A stretch of 64,000 nt of DNA from Primulina eburnea (taxonomy: Eukaryota > Streptophyta > Magnoliopsida > Lamiales > Gesneriaceae), in the NCBI RefSeq assembly GCF_022965805.1, contig NC_133101.1, forward strand, positions 3,596,001 to 3,660,000. The letters are read 5' to 3'. Below the pieces are notes generated by a model. The model was given only the letters and a program-made list of their open reading frames with translations. It did not search any database and was not told the origin of the DNA. This document shows positions 23,016-35,720 of this stretch, one piece after another (within the stretch, counting starts at the first letter, position 1; each line of letters opens with the position of its first letter). A program made the position numbers and the translations under genes.

Positions 23016-23610
23016 TGTTGTGAAAAAGTAAAAATTTATGGTAAAAAGTAAAAATCTCAAACTCTCAAAATTTACCAAACTACACACTTTATAATATTTT
23101 TCTCTCTACTCAATTGTGATTTTCTTCACAAATGAGAGATCTATTTATAAAGTTTCTGTGGGGACCCGGACGCTAATCCATTCCTTAATCATCTTTAGGA
23201 ATATTTAATCATTCATAATAAACAGGGTCTAATTTTTTTTTTTTTTTTTCTAAAATACACAGCGGAAACATAATGTAATTAAATTCAAATTACATAACAT
23301 ACATAATATACAATTATTGTAGGATCTACCATAATTCAACTAGGTTCAACTACATATCAGTACTGAATCCTAAGTTGCTTCTGAAGCCCGGATCTCCACG
23401 CTATCTAGTCCAGCCTCATTCTCTTCACGACCCTGATTCTAGCCCACCTGTTGCCATGCACACATACAAACAAGACAACAGCCGGATAACTCCGGTGAGA
23501 TATAAATATCCCAGTATAAATCATGTATACATGCAATCATATAAATCATATAAGAGCATATAACAAAAATCATATCCTATCTCAACATCATGATATAAAT
23601 CAATAACAAG

Positions 23611-23815
23611 AATAAATCATATTCTAAACATGTACCCTAACCAGGAACATAATTCAATATCTAGAATAAATCCTATTCTCGGCATGTACCAATATCAGGA
23701 ACATAAATCAATATCAAGAATAATTCCTATTCTAAACATGTACCAATATCAGGAACATAATCAATCTCAAGAATAACTTCTATTCTAAATATGTACCAAT
23801 ATCAGGAACATAAAA
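23611..23815. repeat. 54 bp tandem repeat, about 3.8 units
   Basis: Units start at about 23611, 23665, 23719 and 23772. Each contains CTATTCTAAACATGTACC followed by CAGGAACATAA. Lies in the solo LTR. Confidence 0.85.
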
Positions 23816-23944
23816 GGACATGAACCATATTCAGGAACATAATCAACATCAATCAATATCAATCAATATAACTGTCACTCAAGCTCGTGACTCTACGTTT
23901 TAGACTAGACTCAATCCTAGTCTAGGGATCCCGGTTTCCAGATG

Positions 23945-24130
23945 TGGTATTCCTATATCGAATTCCGTAAGGGATGGAACCATAATCTCTATTACTCGAT
24001 ATAACCAGTGCCCTGGTATTCCTATATCGAATTCCGTAATAGAAGAATTCCAATACCCTTTACTCGATATAACCAAATATGGTGTTCCTATATCGAATTC
24101 CGTAATAGATTCCATTACTCGATATAACCA
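23945..24130. repeat. About 67 bp tandem repeat, 2.8 units
   Basis: Units start at 23945, 24014 and 24080. Each has CCTATATCGAATTCCGTAA and ends ACTCGATATAACCA. Confidence 0.85.
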
Positions 24131-25156
24131 AACATCCAGTGTCCTGACTTAACCGTCAAGGACTGTAGCTCTATCGCTAATATCCTATCTTGAGACATCG
24201 TGCAATGTGCCGTGGCGATACCACCACTATCCGGCACTTCTGTCACAAGATAACTCGTCTAATACCTGTCATCTAATAGCAAGAGAACAAGTACATCAAT
24301 CAACTTAATACAAATATCAATGCAATAAGGTAAAGTATGTGATTTAGGGAAACTCGAGTCAAACCTCCCTCGAGTTGTGCAATCCCAACTCCACATTAAT
24401 TTATACCTTTATCTTCTCGGTCTGACGAAGAAGAAGAAGAAATCCCGACTCTATCTCGGTCCATTTCCAATATGGTAATAACAGTTGAATAGGTATAATA
24501 TCAATACACAATTCAATTCAATACCTGTTCTGATTAATACTCAAATCAAAACACATAATCTGATTAATGTCAATCGACATACGGTATCACAATCCAATCT
24601 AAATCAATACCGAATCTGATCAATATCAACCAACTGATGTTTCGACGGCATAACAATACTGTCTGGATAACCCCGTCAGTCCAAACATCACAGATATAAT
24701 ATCAGAACTCATAATCAATATCGATACCAGTCATAATCTCAATAACAATACATATCTGATATGAATTCTCAGTCACATCGACTCCGAAAATCATAACAAT
24801 TACATAACCAATCCGTTCTTTAATCTGACTTCAATTCTATGATGTCTAACATGACCAGAACATCATATATGAATCCAATTCAATTCTGACAATAGTCTAA
24901 TTTCAAAACATGTCAAAACGTAGCAAAACTTACGTCCAGTCGTAGCCTACGTTGATAGGAACTCGGTACTGAAGTCGGATTTAAAATCAGACGGACGGAT
25001 TTCTCACAAAAGGCGTAAGGATTTTCCACTCCTTTCCCAAACCCTTTCCTCGATTTCTTCTGTTCCTTTCCTTCTGATTATTACGTTTGTATGTATATAT
25101 ATATATATACACGTCGCACGATGAGGCCAAATGGCACCACCCCGTTTTGCATGCCG

Positions 25157-25353
25157 GCGCATATGCGCGCATTGTCTCGGCGCATATGCGCCCAAGGTTC
25201 TGGTATCGCCGCGCATATGCGCGTTACTCTCCCGCGCATATGCGCCCGAGCCACTGTACGTGCCGCGCATATGCGCGCAGTAAAGTCGCGCATATGCGCG
25301 AAGGGTTCGGTCTTGCTCGCGCACAGCTCGCACACCTCCACGCGCATGTGCGC
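25157..25353. repeat. Array of GCGCATATGCGC palindromes
   Basis: Six perfect 12 bp palindromes at 25157, 25180, 25211, 25234, 25265 and 25288 and one with a single mismatch at 25342. The spacing alternates 23 and 31 bp, i.e. a 54 bp unit holding two palindromes. It forms a GC-rich island within an AT-rich LTR, upstream (minus strand) of a TATA-rich run at about 25095-25112. Confidence 0.95.
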
Positions 25354-25833
25354 CCTTCTTTCTTTGCACACACACTCTACACCTTTCTTATGTGTTTTGG
25401 TCCGATCCGTTCCTTCTATATTTACCGTAATTAATTAATAAATCATTTCCAGATTACTTCCAAATTACGGTAATCATACCCAAAATCATTTCAGATTACG
25501 GTACTCAAATTCTCGGGCCTTACAGTTTCATTACACATAATCCAAAAAATAAAATACATCATTACCTACATCATCACACACAAATTTCAAATTTTACAAC
25601 TCATATTTTCAACATTCAAATATTCAACATTCAAATATTCAACTCACACATTTTAAATATATTTTCAACAGAAATCAATAATACAATGAGAGTCTCTCAT
25701 TTGAGAAATATTTTTCTGCTCTCTCTGTGTATGATAATGATACAATAATTGTTATCAACCAATATAAATAATATCAAGATCACAATCAATATATGTCAAA
25801 TGTCTAAAATTTCCTTGATAAAATAATTAGGCT

Positions 25834-25834
<1 letters not shown>

Positions 25835-25902
<68 letters not shown>

Positions 25903-25932
25903 CGTGTATATATATATATATATATATATATC
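25835..25932. repeat. (TA)n microsatellite
   Basis: About 98 bp of almost pure TA dinucleotide with two short interruptions. Lies in unit-2-derived sequence. Confidence 0.97.
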
Positions 25933-26095
25933 TCAGTGATACTTGTTGAGCTTGTGGATCAAGCAAGAGCAATCGAGACAGGGTTGAAGCAGAAAAGAGC
26001 AGCTAAGCCATAGAAGAGCATACGTGGATCAAGAAAGAGCAATAGAAATTTTTTTGTTGAATGCGAATAGTTATTTTTTCCTGCTGAAATTGAAT

Positions 26096-29044
26096 TATAA
26101 CGGCCCGAAAATCCTTACTTGAAAATTTACGGGAAATTTAAAATTTTTCTTTTAAAATAAATGGAGTGCCTCATTCATACCAATATCTAAAAAAAATGTT
26201 TACGTTCAAAAATAGCAGCGGAAGAAATGAATACTTGCCAAAAGAACCAGTTAAAGTATTCCAACGACTGATAAAATATTTGAGCAATAAAAATAAAATG
26301 GCAAGTGCTGAAACTGAGGTCCTCGGGTTCCACTACTGCCGACCCAAGCTAGCTCACTGGTCCTCGCCCTCGGTCCTGACACCATCAGTACCTACAACAA
26401 TCAAGTCTAGTGAGTCTAAAGACTCAGCATGCATATATCGTAAATAACGAGTAAATAGTATAGTAAAATTTGCATGGGAGTAAAATTTGCATGTCATGAG
26501 GCATAATCGTGAAAATAATTTATCATGAGCAATTATAATACGTGCATAACTGAACTGAAAATCATAGTAAAATGTTTGCTCCTTGGAGCCCTGTACTGAA
26601 ATAGCTTGCAATAAATTTTCTGGTGAGATTATGGTCTATACAAGTGGTCCCTGAACTGAACTGAACTGAACTGAACTGAGCTGACCGATACTGAGGACCG
26701 GACCGATACTGGGGATCGGATTTACGTCTGATCAGACTACTGCCACAGTACTGGGTGAAACAACTGAACTGACCGGTAACTGGTGACCGGGCCGATACTG
26801 GGGACCGGACTTAAGCATGATAGTAAAGTGACCACAAGCAATATCGCATAAATCTCAAAATTTGTATTTACACGTAATATAATTAAATAACATAATTAAA
26901 TATGAACAATTTCGATCTTCTTGCATTAAAATCATGTACTTGCGATATTTAAAAATACCTATATGACTTGATTGAAGAGTGAAAGAAGATATAAACATGC
27001 ATTGGTTTGTTTTGACAGAAAACAAACAAAATAACGACGCGGCGCGGCGGAGACGGAGTGCTCTTCACTTTCTCACTTTATTCCTTTAAATTAAGCATGC
27101 ACCATAATTATTATAATAGCGTAAAAATCGTAAACGTGATGCATGAACATTTAAAAATATCATGATTTGTGCTCAGGGCGCTGCTAGGACTAAAATCTCA
27201 CCCCGGGTGCAAAATGACCATTTTGCCCTTGGGAACCCAAAAATTATCGTTTCAACCCTGGACCTCTAAAATTAACCCGAAGCTTACCAAACTCCTTAAT
27301 ATGTCCCAAAACATTTTTAAAAATATTCATAGACGTAAATTCAAGCCAAATTCACAACTTAACCAATTTATTTTAAAACTTAGACCGGTTCACGATTTTA
27401 GCCCGAATCGACCCGAAACACACTCGATTTTTCTCCAACTTGCACCATAATTTAAACCACTCATCCTAAGCCATTTGCTACATAATTTAAGTCCTCAAAT
27501 TATCGGCCAACACATACCCCACTACATCAACTCTCGGCCACCCCCAATAATTTCAAAACCAAACACATGTCCTACACCACTACAACTCCTCTCCAACATC
27601 TCGGTCCACTCCTCCAATACCACTTGTCCTATATTTAATTCCCATTCTTAAAGCCATAAGGAAACACTTAAACTAGGGGAAACGAAGCTGCTGTGCGAAT
27701 CATGCACAAGGAAGAAGAGAACCGAACAAGCTATCGCACCTCTCCTCTATCGAGCTACATCTCCAAGATCCGATCTTGTCCCCCGTCCAAGCGCCTAAGG
27801 TACACTCTTAGCATCCTACCAGACATAACAAAGGCTGAGACATGGCTAGGTTCGAGCCCATGCACTGCCGCAACCCTTGCTCGACAGCCTTCGGCCTATG
27901 CATCGAACACGAGTCTCACCCGATTAAACCATTACTCCAGCTTATTTTCCCTTAATATTTGACGTGCCTCAGCCCCTAAATAACAGCAGCCTACAGCCCC
28001 TTGCACAACCTCAAGAAAAACGTGAGTACAAATGAGAAGGTAGCATGAACGTGTGAAAAACCGAACCCATCTGTCAAGAAAAGGACTGGATCGAAACTCT
28101 TTTGCATGCGCCAGCACATTCAGCAGTATATAAACGTGTGTGATGAGAAACAATGAATACCTCGCGTGCCTGTGAATAAATCTTGGACAAATGATTGAGA
28201 GCCAACAACCGAAGGGGAAAAAAATTCTATGCTTGGAGGAGAAAATGGTTTCACCGACACCTAGCAGCAGCCATTCACGAGGATGGATTGTGAGTGGAGG
28301 AGGTGTCGGCTAGATGCTTTAGGTTTAGGTTAAAAAATGATTTAGGTGCTTAATTATATAATAAATTAGTAGTTAATGGGCCCTAAATTTGATTAATCAA
28401 AAGCTTAAAAGAGTTTTAGCCCGACGAGCTTAAAAATAGGCCCACTAAATTCAAACATACTTTCGAAAAATATTTCGAGTTGGAAAGATTTTGAAAATAA
28501 TAGCCGAACCATTAAAAAGTCCCCCGACTCGATAAAATTAGCGTACCGTTAAAAAAAAAATCTCACGGGTAAAAAATACCCTAATAAAATCCTATTTTAG
28601 AAAAATACACTTAAAATGCTCTAAATTAATTTATAAAAATTAATCGTGTAATTAAAATAATTTTCTGAAAATTCCCCGGTCTCCGATCCTCGTTCGAACG
28701 TGAAATGCAACTTAAAAATCTTAATGCACGAACTTTTAAAATTTCATGAAACAAATCATATCATGCATGAATTATGCCTAGAATGCATAAAAATAATTAA
28801 ACATAAATTAATGAAATAAACATGCTAAATTACCACTTCTTAAATAAATCTTTATTAGCTTATCTCAATACTCCATCTCCAGTCCGGCCTCACTTATTTA
28901 ATTGAAAAGGTAACAATTAAACTATTGCGTAAAATAAATAAATTTAAAGAAAAGAATTTAAATACTCATACAATAAAATTCATTTTAATTTTAAACACTA
29001 GAATTATGCATGGCTTATACGGAGTCCAATTTACGGGTTCTACA
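26096..29044 (-). repeat. 3' LTR of the LARD-like element
   Basis: 2949 bp. It differs from 31775-34712 by roughly a dozen substitutions, a 10 bp contraction of a CTGAA repeat and a 1-2 bp poly-A change (counted by eye). Short ORFs shared by both LTRs show no recognisable product. Confidence 0.92.
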
Positions 29045-31419
29045 ATCCTTCCCCCCTTAAAAGAAATTTTGTCCTCGAAATTCGCTTATCCTTGATAAAC
29101 AAAAAGTTTAGACTCTTGATTCTAGAATCCTAATAATCCACATTTCCGATGCGCTACTCTGATAAGATAAGTATTAAGCTGTCCTTACGTCTCCTCAATC
29201 CTAAATAAATTTTTCTATCGAAATCCTCGTTTGTGACTCGCAACTTAAAACAACTTATGATGACTTAGTTCTATTCAACTATAGCCCCGAATTATGACTT
29301 ATCCCACAGTTTCTCATACTAGAGATGGATGTCTAAACTTATCGCACCTTACTTTTCTTATATTATACTCGTAACATTCATCGAACTATTACATTAGCAT
29401 TGATGCGGTTCAACTTAAGAAACCTTAGCACCAAAAGTTATGATCGACTTCTATCCTCGGTAAAACAATTAAATGTTAAACCTTATCTCAACCTCATAAT
29501 AAGATTAGCCCAAGATCCTTGAATCGTATCTTTATTTTATGGCACCAAACTTACATAACTTAATTATTTACAAGTACGTCACAAATATTAAATTGTCGCA
29601 AATCTTAAATTTTGAGTAGTGATAATTCATAAAACCCATTTATACAATATCAAACTTCTACCTATATTTTAAAGCCCTTCAAGTCCCAATTACATGCTTA
29701 AATTATTTTCTTCCCGATTACAATATAGTTGAGGTCTAAGGTCCTTGGACTTTCCTCATTGAAACGAATGTCGAATTATTACGTATCCTCAATGCTTACT
29801 TAATTCTATCATATAAACTTAATAAGTTAGCCCATGGTAGCATTAGACTAACTTTAATAAATCAATTTCACTTATAAACCATAGAACTCTAGAATCCCCA
29901 TATCAAGCTTTTAGATTACTTACTTGGTAAAAATCTTAATATTCATCAATTGATAACTTATATTGAACACAACTAATTCCCTTTTGTTTTTATTTCACCC
30001 AAAATTTCCGTATGAGCAAATATCTAATAAATTTTAAATTCAAACTTACCTAATCCAAATAGCTTTGAATAAAATAACCCCAATACACATATCCGTTTAG
30101 TCCCAAGTTTCTTAATGAGTTCCAAAATTTCTCAAGACAGGGTGTCTACCTCACCTCTTACGTGCGTCTCCCAATTAAACTAACCATCATCGTACCCAAC
30201 TTTCCTAAAAATTTTAAATTCTCACAAAGTATAATCTTAACTGTTAAGATCATGACTAAAACTTGTGACACATCAAACTTATGTTCCCAAAAATTTACTA
30301 ACTCAATTTTTATCCTTATAACTTAACTAACCGATCAAATTTAACTTAAATCGTCATCACTTTAAATTCTTAATTTGCCACAACATTATTTCACTAACGC
30401 TTAAATTTTCACGCCTAAGATTGATTCCTCCTACAATGTCTTTGGTTACCATTCATTATAACATTATAACCCAAATATATAAATATTCTATATTTCCTTC
30501 GAGCCTAAATAACCGAAAATTCATGTCATTTGAACCGTTAAATTCTCATTTACTACTAAATAGGTCCTCAAATTTCTTAAAATTGTAAAATTAATTCTTA
30601 CTTTCCTCGAATATCGTCCAATTTTTCCCTAAATCTCGAAATTCCACAATTATCCATTAGTCCTCAGTATTTCCAATTTCATTTTATTGAGATTTCCCGC
30701 ATCATAAGGTTCATCAGTCTTAAGTTTACTAAACCCAAAATTAATTCCCATAACACGTCTTACATTTCTATAAATACTTAAAATCCCAAGTGTTCCTCAA
30801 AAGTTCGCAATTACGTCCTTAAAATTTTTGAAACTTGCAATCTAGCCCTTACAGTTCTCCAAATTTACATTTTGGCCCTACAACTCTTCGAAATTTGCAT
30901 CATTGTCCCCATAAAATTTTCCATCTTTACCTCATTAAAATTTTAAATTCTCGAACTCAAAATTAAATCCTAAAATTTGGTAAATTCGAAAATAGTCCAT
31001 TAGAATTTTATTTTTGAACCTAGGTCCTCAAATAATTGGTTATTACAATTGTGTCCTTAAAATTCTCAATTCCTGCAATTCCATCCCTAATTCCAACTAT
31101 GTAGAGCATGCATCCTAAATAAATTCCCATAATTAATCTTACATTTCCATAGATACTTAAAATCCTCAAATTATACATTTATAATCCTAAATATTGTCGT
31201 AGTCTTCGAATCGCTATTGCTTATATGAAATCCTCAAAAATTTACTCGACTAACAACCAAGAACTATCAATAATTTCTTAGAAATTCTACAAGTCTCAAA
31301 AGCATTCATAATTTTCCAGATTAACTTATAACCCATAAGAAGAACATCAAAACTACTGACCTAAAAATTAATATAGTCAAATCATTTACGACCTCTCATA
31401 ATGCCCAATAGCAAAATTC

Positions 31420-31533
31420 TTATTTATGTCCGGTGGGGGTGGAGGTGCATTTCCCTCCTACCTCTGATGCTCACCGTCCTCATGACAGCGCTCATCATCC
31501 CTCGCGCGCTAAACACGGCGTCTAGGAGGCGTA
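31420..31533 (-). pseudogene. Relic of Gypsy gag N-terminus
   Basis: The minus strand reads a PPRRRV-like start, then RARDDERCHEDGEHQR and EGNAPPPPPDIN. It is interrupted by two stops and resembles the Arg- and Pro-rich start of Tekay/Del gag. It is the only coding trace in the element. Confidence 0.55.
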
Positions 31534-31760
31534 TTGTTCCATACATAACCCATACGTGACCAACATGCATAATTCCATAATTTATTTAAATTTAAATACT
31601 GAACAATAAAATAAATCTGGACATAAAATATTTCATGAAAACATGCTGTTAAATAATTTATGCTTTAAATAAAATGCGTAAATGTAAAACTTACAGACCG
31701 AAGGCGTGACTTCATGAACTTCTCGAGGTCAGTAGTAGTGCAACCCTATACAGAATCATT

Positions 31761-31772
31761 GCTCTGATACCA
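31761..31772 (-). other. Primer-binding site of the LARD-like element
   Basis: Minus strand TGGTATCAGAGC lies 2 nt from the right LTR. It is complementary to initiator-Met tRNA. Confidence 0.9.
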
Positions 31773-31774
31773 AC

Positions 31775-34712
31775 TATAACGGCCCGAAAATCCTTACTTG
31801 AAAATTTACTGGAAATTTAAAATTTTTCTTTTAAAATAAATGGAGTGCCTCATTCATACCAATATCTAAAAAAAATGTTTACGTTCAAAAATAGCAGCGG
31901 AAGAAATGAATACTTGCCAAAAGAACCAGTTAAAGTATTCCAACGACTGATAAAATATTTGAGCAATAAAAATAAAATGGCAAGTGCTGAAACTGAGGTC
32001 CTCGGGTTCCACTACTGCCGACCCAAGCTAGCTCAATGGTCCCCGCCCTCGGTCCTGACACCATCAGTACCTACAACAATCAAGTCTAGTGAGTCTAAAG
32101 ACTCAGCATGCATATATCGTAAATAACGAGTAAATAGTATAGTAAAATTTGCATGGGAGTAAAATTTGCATGTCATGAGGCATAATCGTGAAAATAATTT
32201 ATCATGAGCAATTATAATACGTGCATAACTGAACTGAAAATCATAGTAAAATGTTTGCTCCTCGGATCCCTGTACTGAAATAGCTTGCAATAAATTTTCT
32301 GGTGAGATTATGGTCTATGCAAGTGGTCCCTGAACTGAACTGAACTGAGCTGACCGATACTGAGGACCGGACCGATACTGGGGATCGGATTTACGTCTGA
32401 TCAGACTACTGCCACAGTACTGGGTGAAACAACTGAACTGACCGGTAACTGGAGACCGGGCCGATACTGGGGACCGGACTTAAGCATGATAGTAAAGTGA
32501 CCACAAGCAATATCGCATAAATCTCAAAATTTGTATTTGCACGTAATATAATTAAATAACATAATTAAATATGAACAATTTCGATCTTCTTGCATTAAAA
32601 TCATGTACTTGCGATATTTAAAAATACCTATATGACTTGATTGAAGAGTGAAAGAAGATATAAACATGCATTGGTTTGTTTTGACAGAAAACAAACAAAA
32701 TAACGACGCGGCGCGGCGGAGACGGAGTGCTCTTCACTTTCTCACTTTATTCCTTTAAATTAAGCATGCACCATAATTATTATAATAGCGTAAAAATCGT
32801 AAACGTGATGCATGAACATTTAAAAATATCATGATTTGTGCTCAGGGCGCTGCTAGGACTAAAATCTCACCCCGGGTGCAAAATGACCATTTTGCCCTTG
32901 GGAACCCAAAAATTATCGTTTCAACCCTGGACCTCTAAAATTAACCCGAAGCTTACCAAACTCCTTAATATGTCCCAAAACATTTTTAAAAATATTCATA
33001 GACGTAAATTCGAGCCAAATTCACAACTTAACCAATTTATTTTAAAACTTAGACCGGTTCACGATTTTAGCCCGAATCGACCCGAAACACACTCGATTTT
33101 TCTCCAACTTGCACCATAATTTAAACCACTCATCCTAAGCCATTTGCTACATAATTTAAGTCCTCAAATTATCGGCCAACACATACCCCACTACATCAAC
33201 TCTCGGCCACCCCCAATAATTTCAAAACCAAACACATGTCCTACACCACTACAACTCCTCTCCAACATCTCGGTCCACTCCTCCAATACCACTTGTCCTA
33301 TATTTAATTCCCATTCTTAAAGCCATAAGGAAACACTTAAACTAGGGGAAACGAAGCTGCTGTGCGAATCATGCACAAGGAAGAAGAGAACCGAACAAGC
33401 TATCGCACCTCTCCTCTATCGAGCTACATCTCCAAGATCCGATCTTGTCCCCCGTCCAAGCGCCTAAGGTACACTCTTAGCATCCTACCAGACATAACAA
33501 AGGCTGAGACATGGCTAGGTTCGAGCCCATGCACTGCCGCAACCCTTGCTCGACAGCCTTCGGCCTATGCATCGAACACGAGTCTCACCCGATTAAACCA
33601 TTACTCCAGCTTATTTTCCCTTAATATTTGACGTGCCTCAGCCCCTAAATAACAGCAGCCTACAGCCCCTTGCACAACCTCAAGAAAAACGTGAGTACAA
33701 ATGAGAAGGTAGCATGAACGTGTGAAAAACCGAACCCATCTGTCAAGAAAAGGACTGGATCGAAACTCTTTTGCATGCGCCAGCACATTCAGCAGTATAT
33801 AAACGTGTGTGATGAGAAACAATGAATACCTCGCGTGCCTGTGAATAAATCTTGGACAAATGATTGAGAGCCAACAACCGAAGGGGAAAAAAATTCTATG
33901 CTTGGAGGAGAAAATGGTTTCACCGACACCTAGCAGCAGCCATTCACGAGGATGGATTGTGAGTGGAGGAGGTGTCGGCTAGATGCTTTAGGTTTAGGTT
34001 AAAAAATGATTTAGGTGCTTAATTATATAATAAATTAGTAGTTAATGGGCCCTAAATTTGATTAATCAATAGCTTAAAAGAGTTTTAGCCCGACGAGCTT
34101 AAAAATAGGCCCATTAAATTCAAACATACTTTCGAAAAATATTTCGAGTTGGAAAGATTTTGAAAATAATAGCCGAACCATTAAAAAGTCCCCCGACTCG
34201 ATAAAATTAGCGTACCGTTAAAAAAAAATCTCACGGGTAAAAAATACCCTAATAAAATCCTATTTTAGAAAAATACACTTAAAATGCTCTAAATTAATTT
34301 ATAAAAATTAATCGTGTAATTAAAATAATTTTCTGAAAATTCCCCGGTCTCCGATCCTCGTTCGAACGTGAAATGCAACTTAAAAATCTTAATGCACGAA
34401 CTTTTAAAATTTCATGAAACAAATCATATCATGCATGAATTATGCCTAGAATGCATAAAAATAATTAAACATAAATTAATGAAATAAACATGCTAAATTA
34501 CCACTTCTTAAATAAATCTTTATTAGCTTATCTCAATACTCCATCTCCAGTCCGGCCTCACTTATTTAATTGAAAAGGTAACAATTAAACTACTGCGTAA
34601 AATAAATAAATTTAAAGAAAAGAATTTAAATACTCATACAATAAAATTCATTTTAATTTTAAACACTAGAATTATGCATGGCTTATACGGAGTTCAATTT
34701 ACGGGTTCTACA
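31775..34712 (-). repeat. 5' LTR of the LARD-like element
   Basis: 2938 bp partner of 26096-29044, ending TTCTACA next to the target duplication tgaat. Confidence 0.92.
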
Positions 34713-35073
34713 TGAATAGTTTTTTTTGGCGAATAAGGGAAATGGTTTTAATTAGGATGATCAAATGCTATTTTCCAAAATAAGAATGAAATATCAGCAA
34801 GTATTCTTCAAATTTTAGGATTTCTGAAAATTCAATGTGTGAAGACCGTGCAAATGGAAGGCACCAATTTTGGGAGAAATTCTTGCAACCGTTACCTTGC
34901 AATTTAAGGAAATCAAAAATCACTCCATTGCAAGCACAAGTCTGGGACGTAAACTTGAACCAAGAAAAGGGCCACATTCAACTTGGAAGAGGGAAGTGTA
35001 ATCACCGTTGACTAAGCTATCAGCAGAAATCTTGGAGTGATAGGAGCTTGCCTTGGAGCTGATCATTCAAGCC

Positions 35074-35081
35074 TATAAATA
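35074..35081 (+). promoter_or_regulatory. LTR TATA box
   Basis: TATAAATA in the sequence GCCTATAAATATAGG. Transcription would begin near 35105. The same site is at 42519-42526 in the 3' LTR. Confidence 0.7.
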
Positions 35082-35714
35082 TAGGTGAACCGAAGGGATA
35101 CTACATACTGTAAGCTCCATCCCCGTACCTACAGAATTCGGTAATATAGCTGCTGGAAAAATAGCTTTCTCGAGTCAATTTCTTGGCCAAATTCGAAGTC
35201 TTGTATTAGTGTTTCGATGCCCAGTTGCTATCTTTGTTAATACCCCAGCCGTAACCGAGTTCCTGCTCATTCTTTCGAGCCAAGTTGCTGCCCGAAGTTG
35301 GTCCAGAAATAGCCGAGGATTTTGATCAAACAAGCCATCCAAAATCTCGAGAATTCCGCAACGGTTCGAAGCAAAGTTGCTGCCCTTCTTCCAGACTTAG
35401 TTTCGGTCCATTTCCAAAGGTGATAACAACCTATCTCGATCAAGATTCAAGCCGGAATTCAGCCCCAAGTTCGAAGCTTTGCCGCAGCGGTTTGAATTAT
35501 TGATTTTCCCCACTTCCGAAGCCTTCCACAGCAAGTGTTTGTCCCTGGTCCAGTAGCCATTTGGAGCCACAAAATCTTCCCCACAAGCTCATCATTTCTC
35601 GGTCATCTTAATTGGAGTGGAGCCAACCGAGAGTGAGACTAGGAGCCAACCATATTTCTCGGTCATCTTATTGATTTCCTACACCCTCTATCACGTTTTA
35701 AGCCAAACAAAATC

Positions 35715-35720
35715 GGTAAG
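35715..35720 (+). promoter_or_regulatory. Candidate 5' splice site in the LTR
   Basis: AATCG|GTAAGTGGGTTTC, a strong plant donor about 610 nt after the expected start site. The related solo LTR at 53255-54151 keeps AAG|GTAAGTGGG at 53473 despite wide divergence. Confidence 0.55.

Larger units (their letters stand above)
23157..25524 (-). mobile_element. Gypsy-type solo LTR nested in the Copia LTR
   Basis: A 2368 bp insertion with termini TGTGG...TTACA and the 5 bp duplication gtttc (23152-23156 and 25525-25529). The minus-strand ends TGTAAGGCCCGAG and CGGGTCCCCACA resemble plant Gypsy LTR ends. It has no internal coding region. It contains two tandem arrays and a GC-rich palindrome array. 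The interrupted 282 bp LTR is continuous on both sides. Confidence 0.9.
17078..25670 (-). mobile_element. Broken Copia LTR retrotransposon with a nested solo LTR
   Basis: Target duplications gaaat lie at 17073-17077 and 25671-25675. LTRs are 17078-17359 (282 bp) and 23016-25670; the latter is split by a 2368 bp insertion at 23157-25524. On the minus strand the order is 5' LTR, primer-binding site, leader with a small hydrophobic ORF, gag, protease, integrase, RT, RNase H, purine tract, 3' LTR. The coding region has an in-frame gag stop and several Pol breaks, so it is inactive. Confidence 0.93.
29045..31774 (-). other. Noncoding internal region of the LARD-like element
   Basis: Begins on the plus strand with the complement of a polypurine tract (ATCCTTCCCCCCTTAA at 29045). 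It ends at the primer-binding site (31761-31772). Just inside the purine tract, the minus strand reads AATTTCGAGGACAAAATTTC, a common tail of plant Gypsy internal regions. The middle 2.3 kb is AT-rich with no sustained ORF. Confidence 0.8.
26096..34712 (-). mobile_element. LARD-like non-autonomous Gypsy retrotransposon
   Basis: An 8617 bp element flanked by tgaat (26091-26095 and 34713-34717). The unit-3 empty site is at 50855-50859. It has LTRs of 2949 and 2938 bp and a 2730 bp internal region without open coding capacity. The primer-binding site lies at the right LTR and the polypurine tract at the left LTR, so it is on the minus strand. A short decayed gag start suggests derivation from a Tekay/Del-like Gypsy element. 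It would need enzymes from another element to move. Confidence 0.9.

Noticed and set aside
23611..24130. Possible CRISPR-like array in the tandem repeats
   Set aside because: The units are contiguous tandem copies without unique spacers, inside a plant LTR.
25004..25438. Overlapping ORFs of up to 123 codons with repeated AHMR/AYAR residues
   Set aside because: They are translations of the GCGCATATGCGC palindrome array in several frames; the periodic DNA explains the periodic peptides.
27693..28153. ORFs in the LARD-like LTR that recur at 33362-33822
   Set aside because: They recur only because both LTRs are copies. No domain, start context or codon pattern supports coding.
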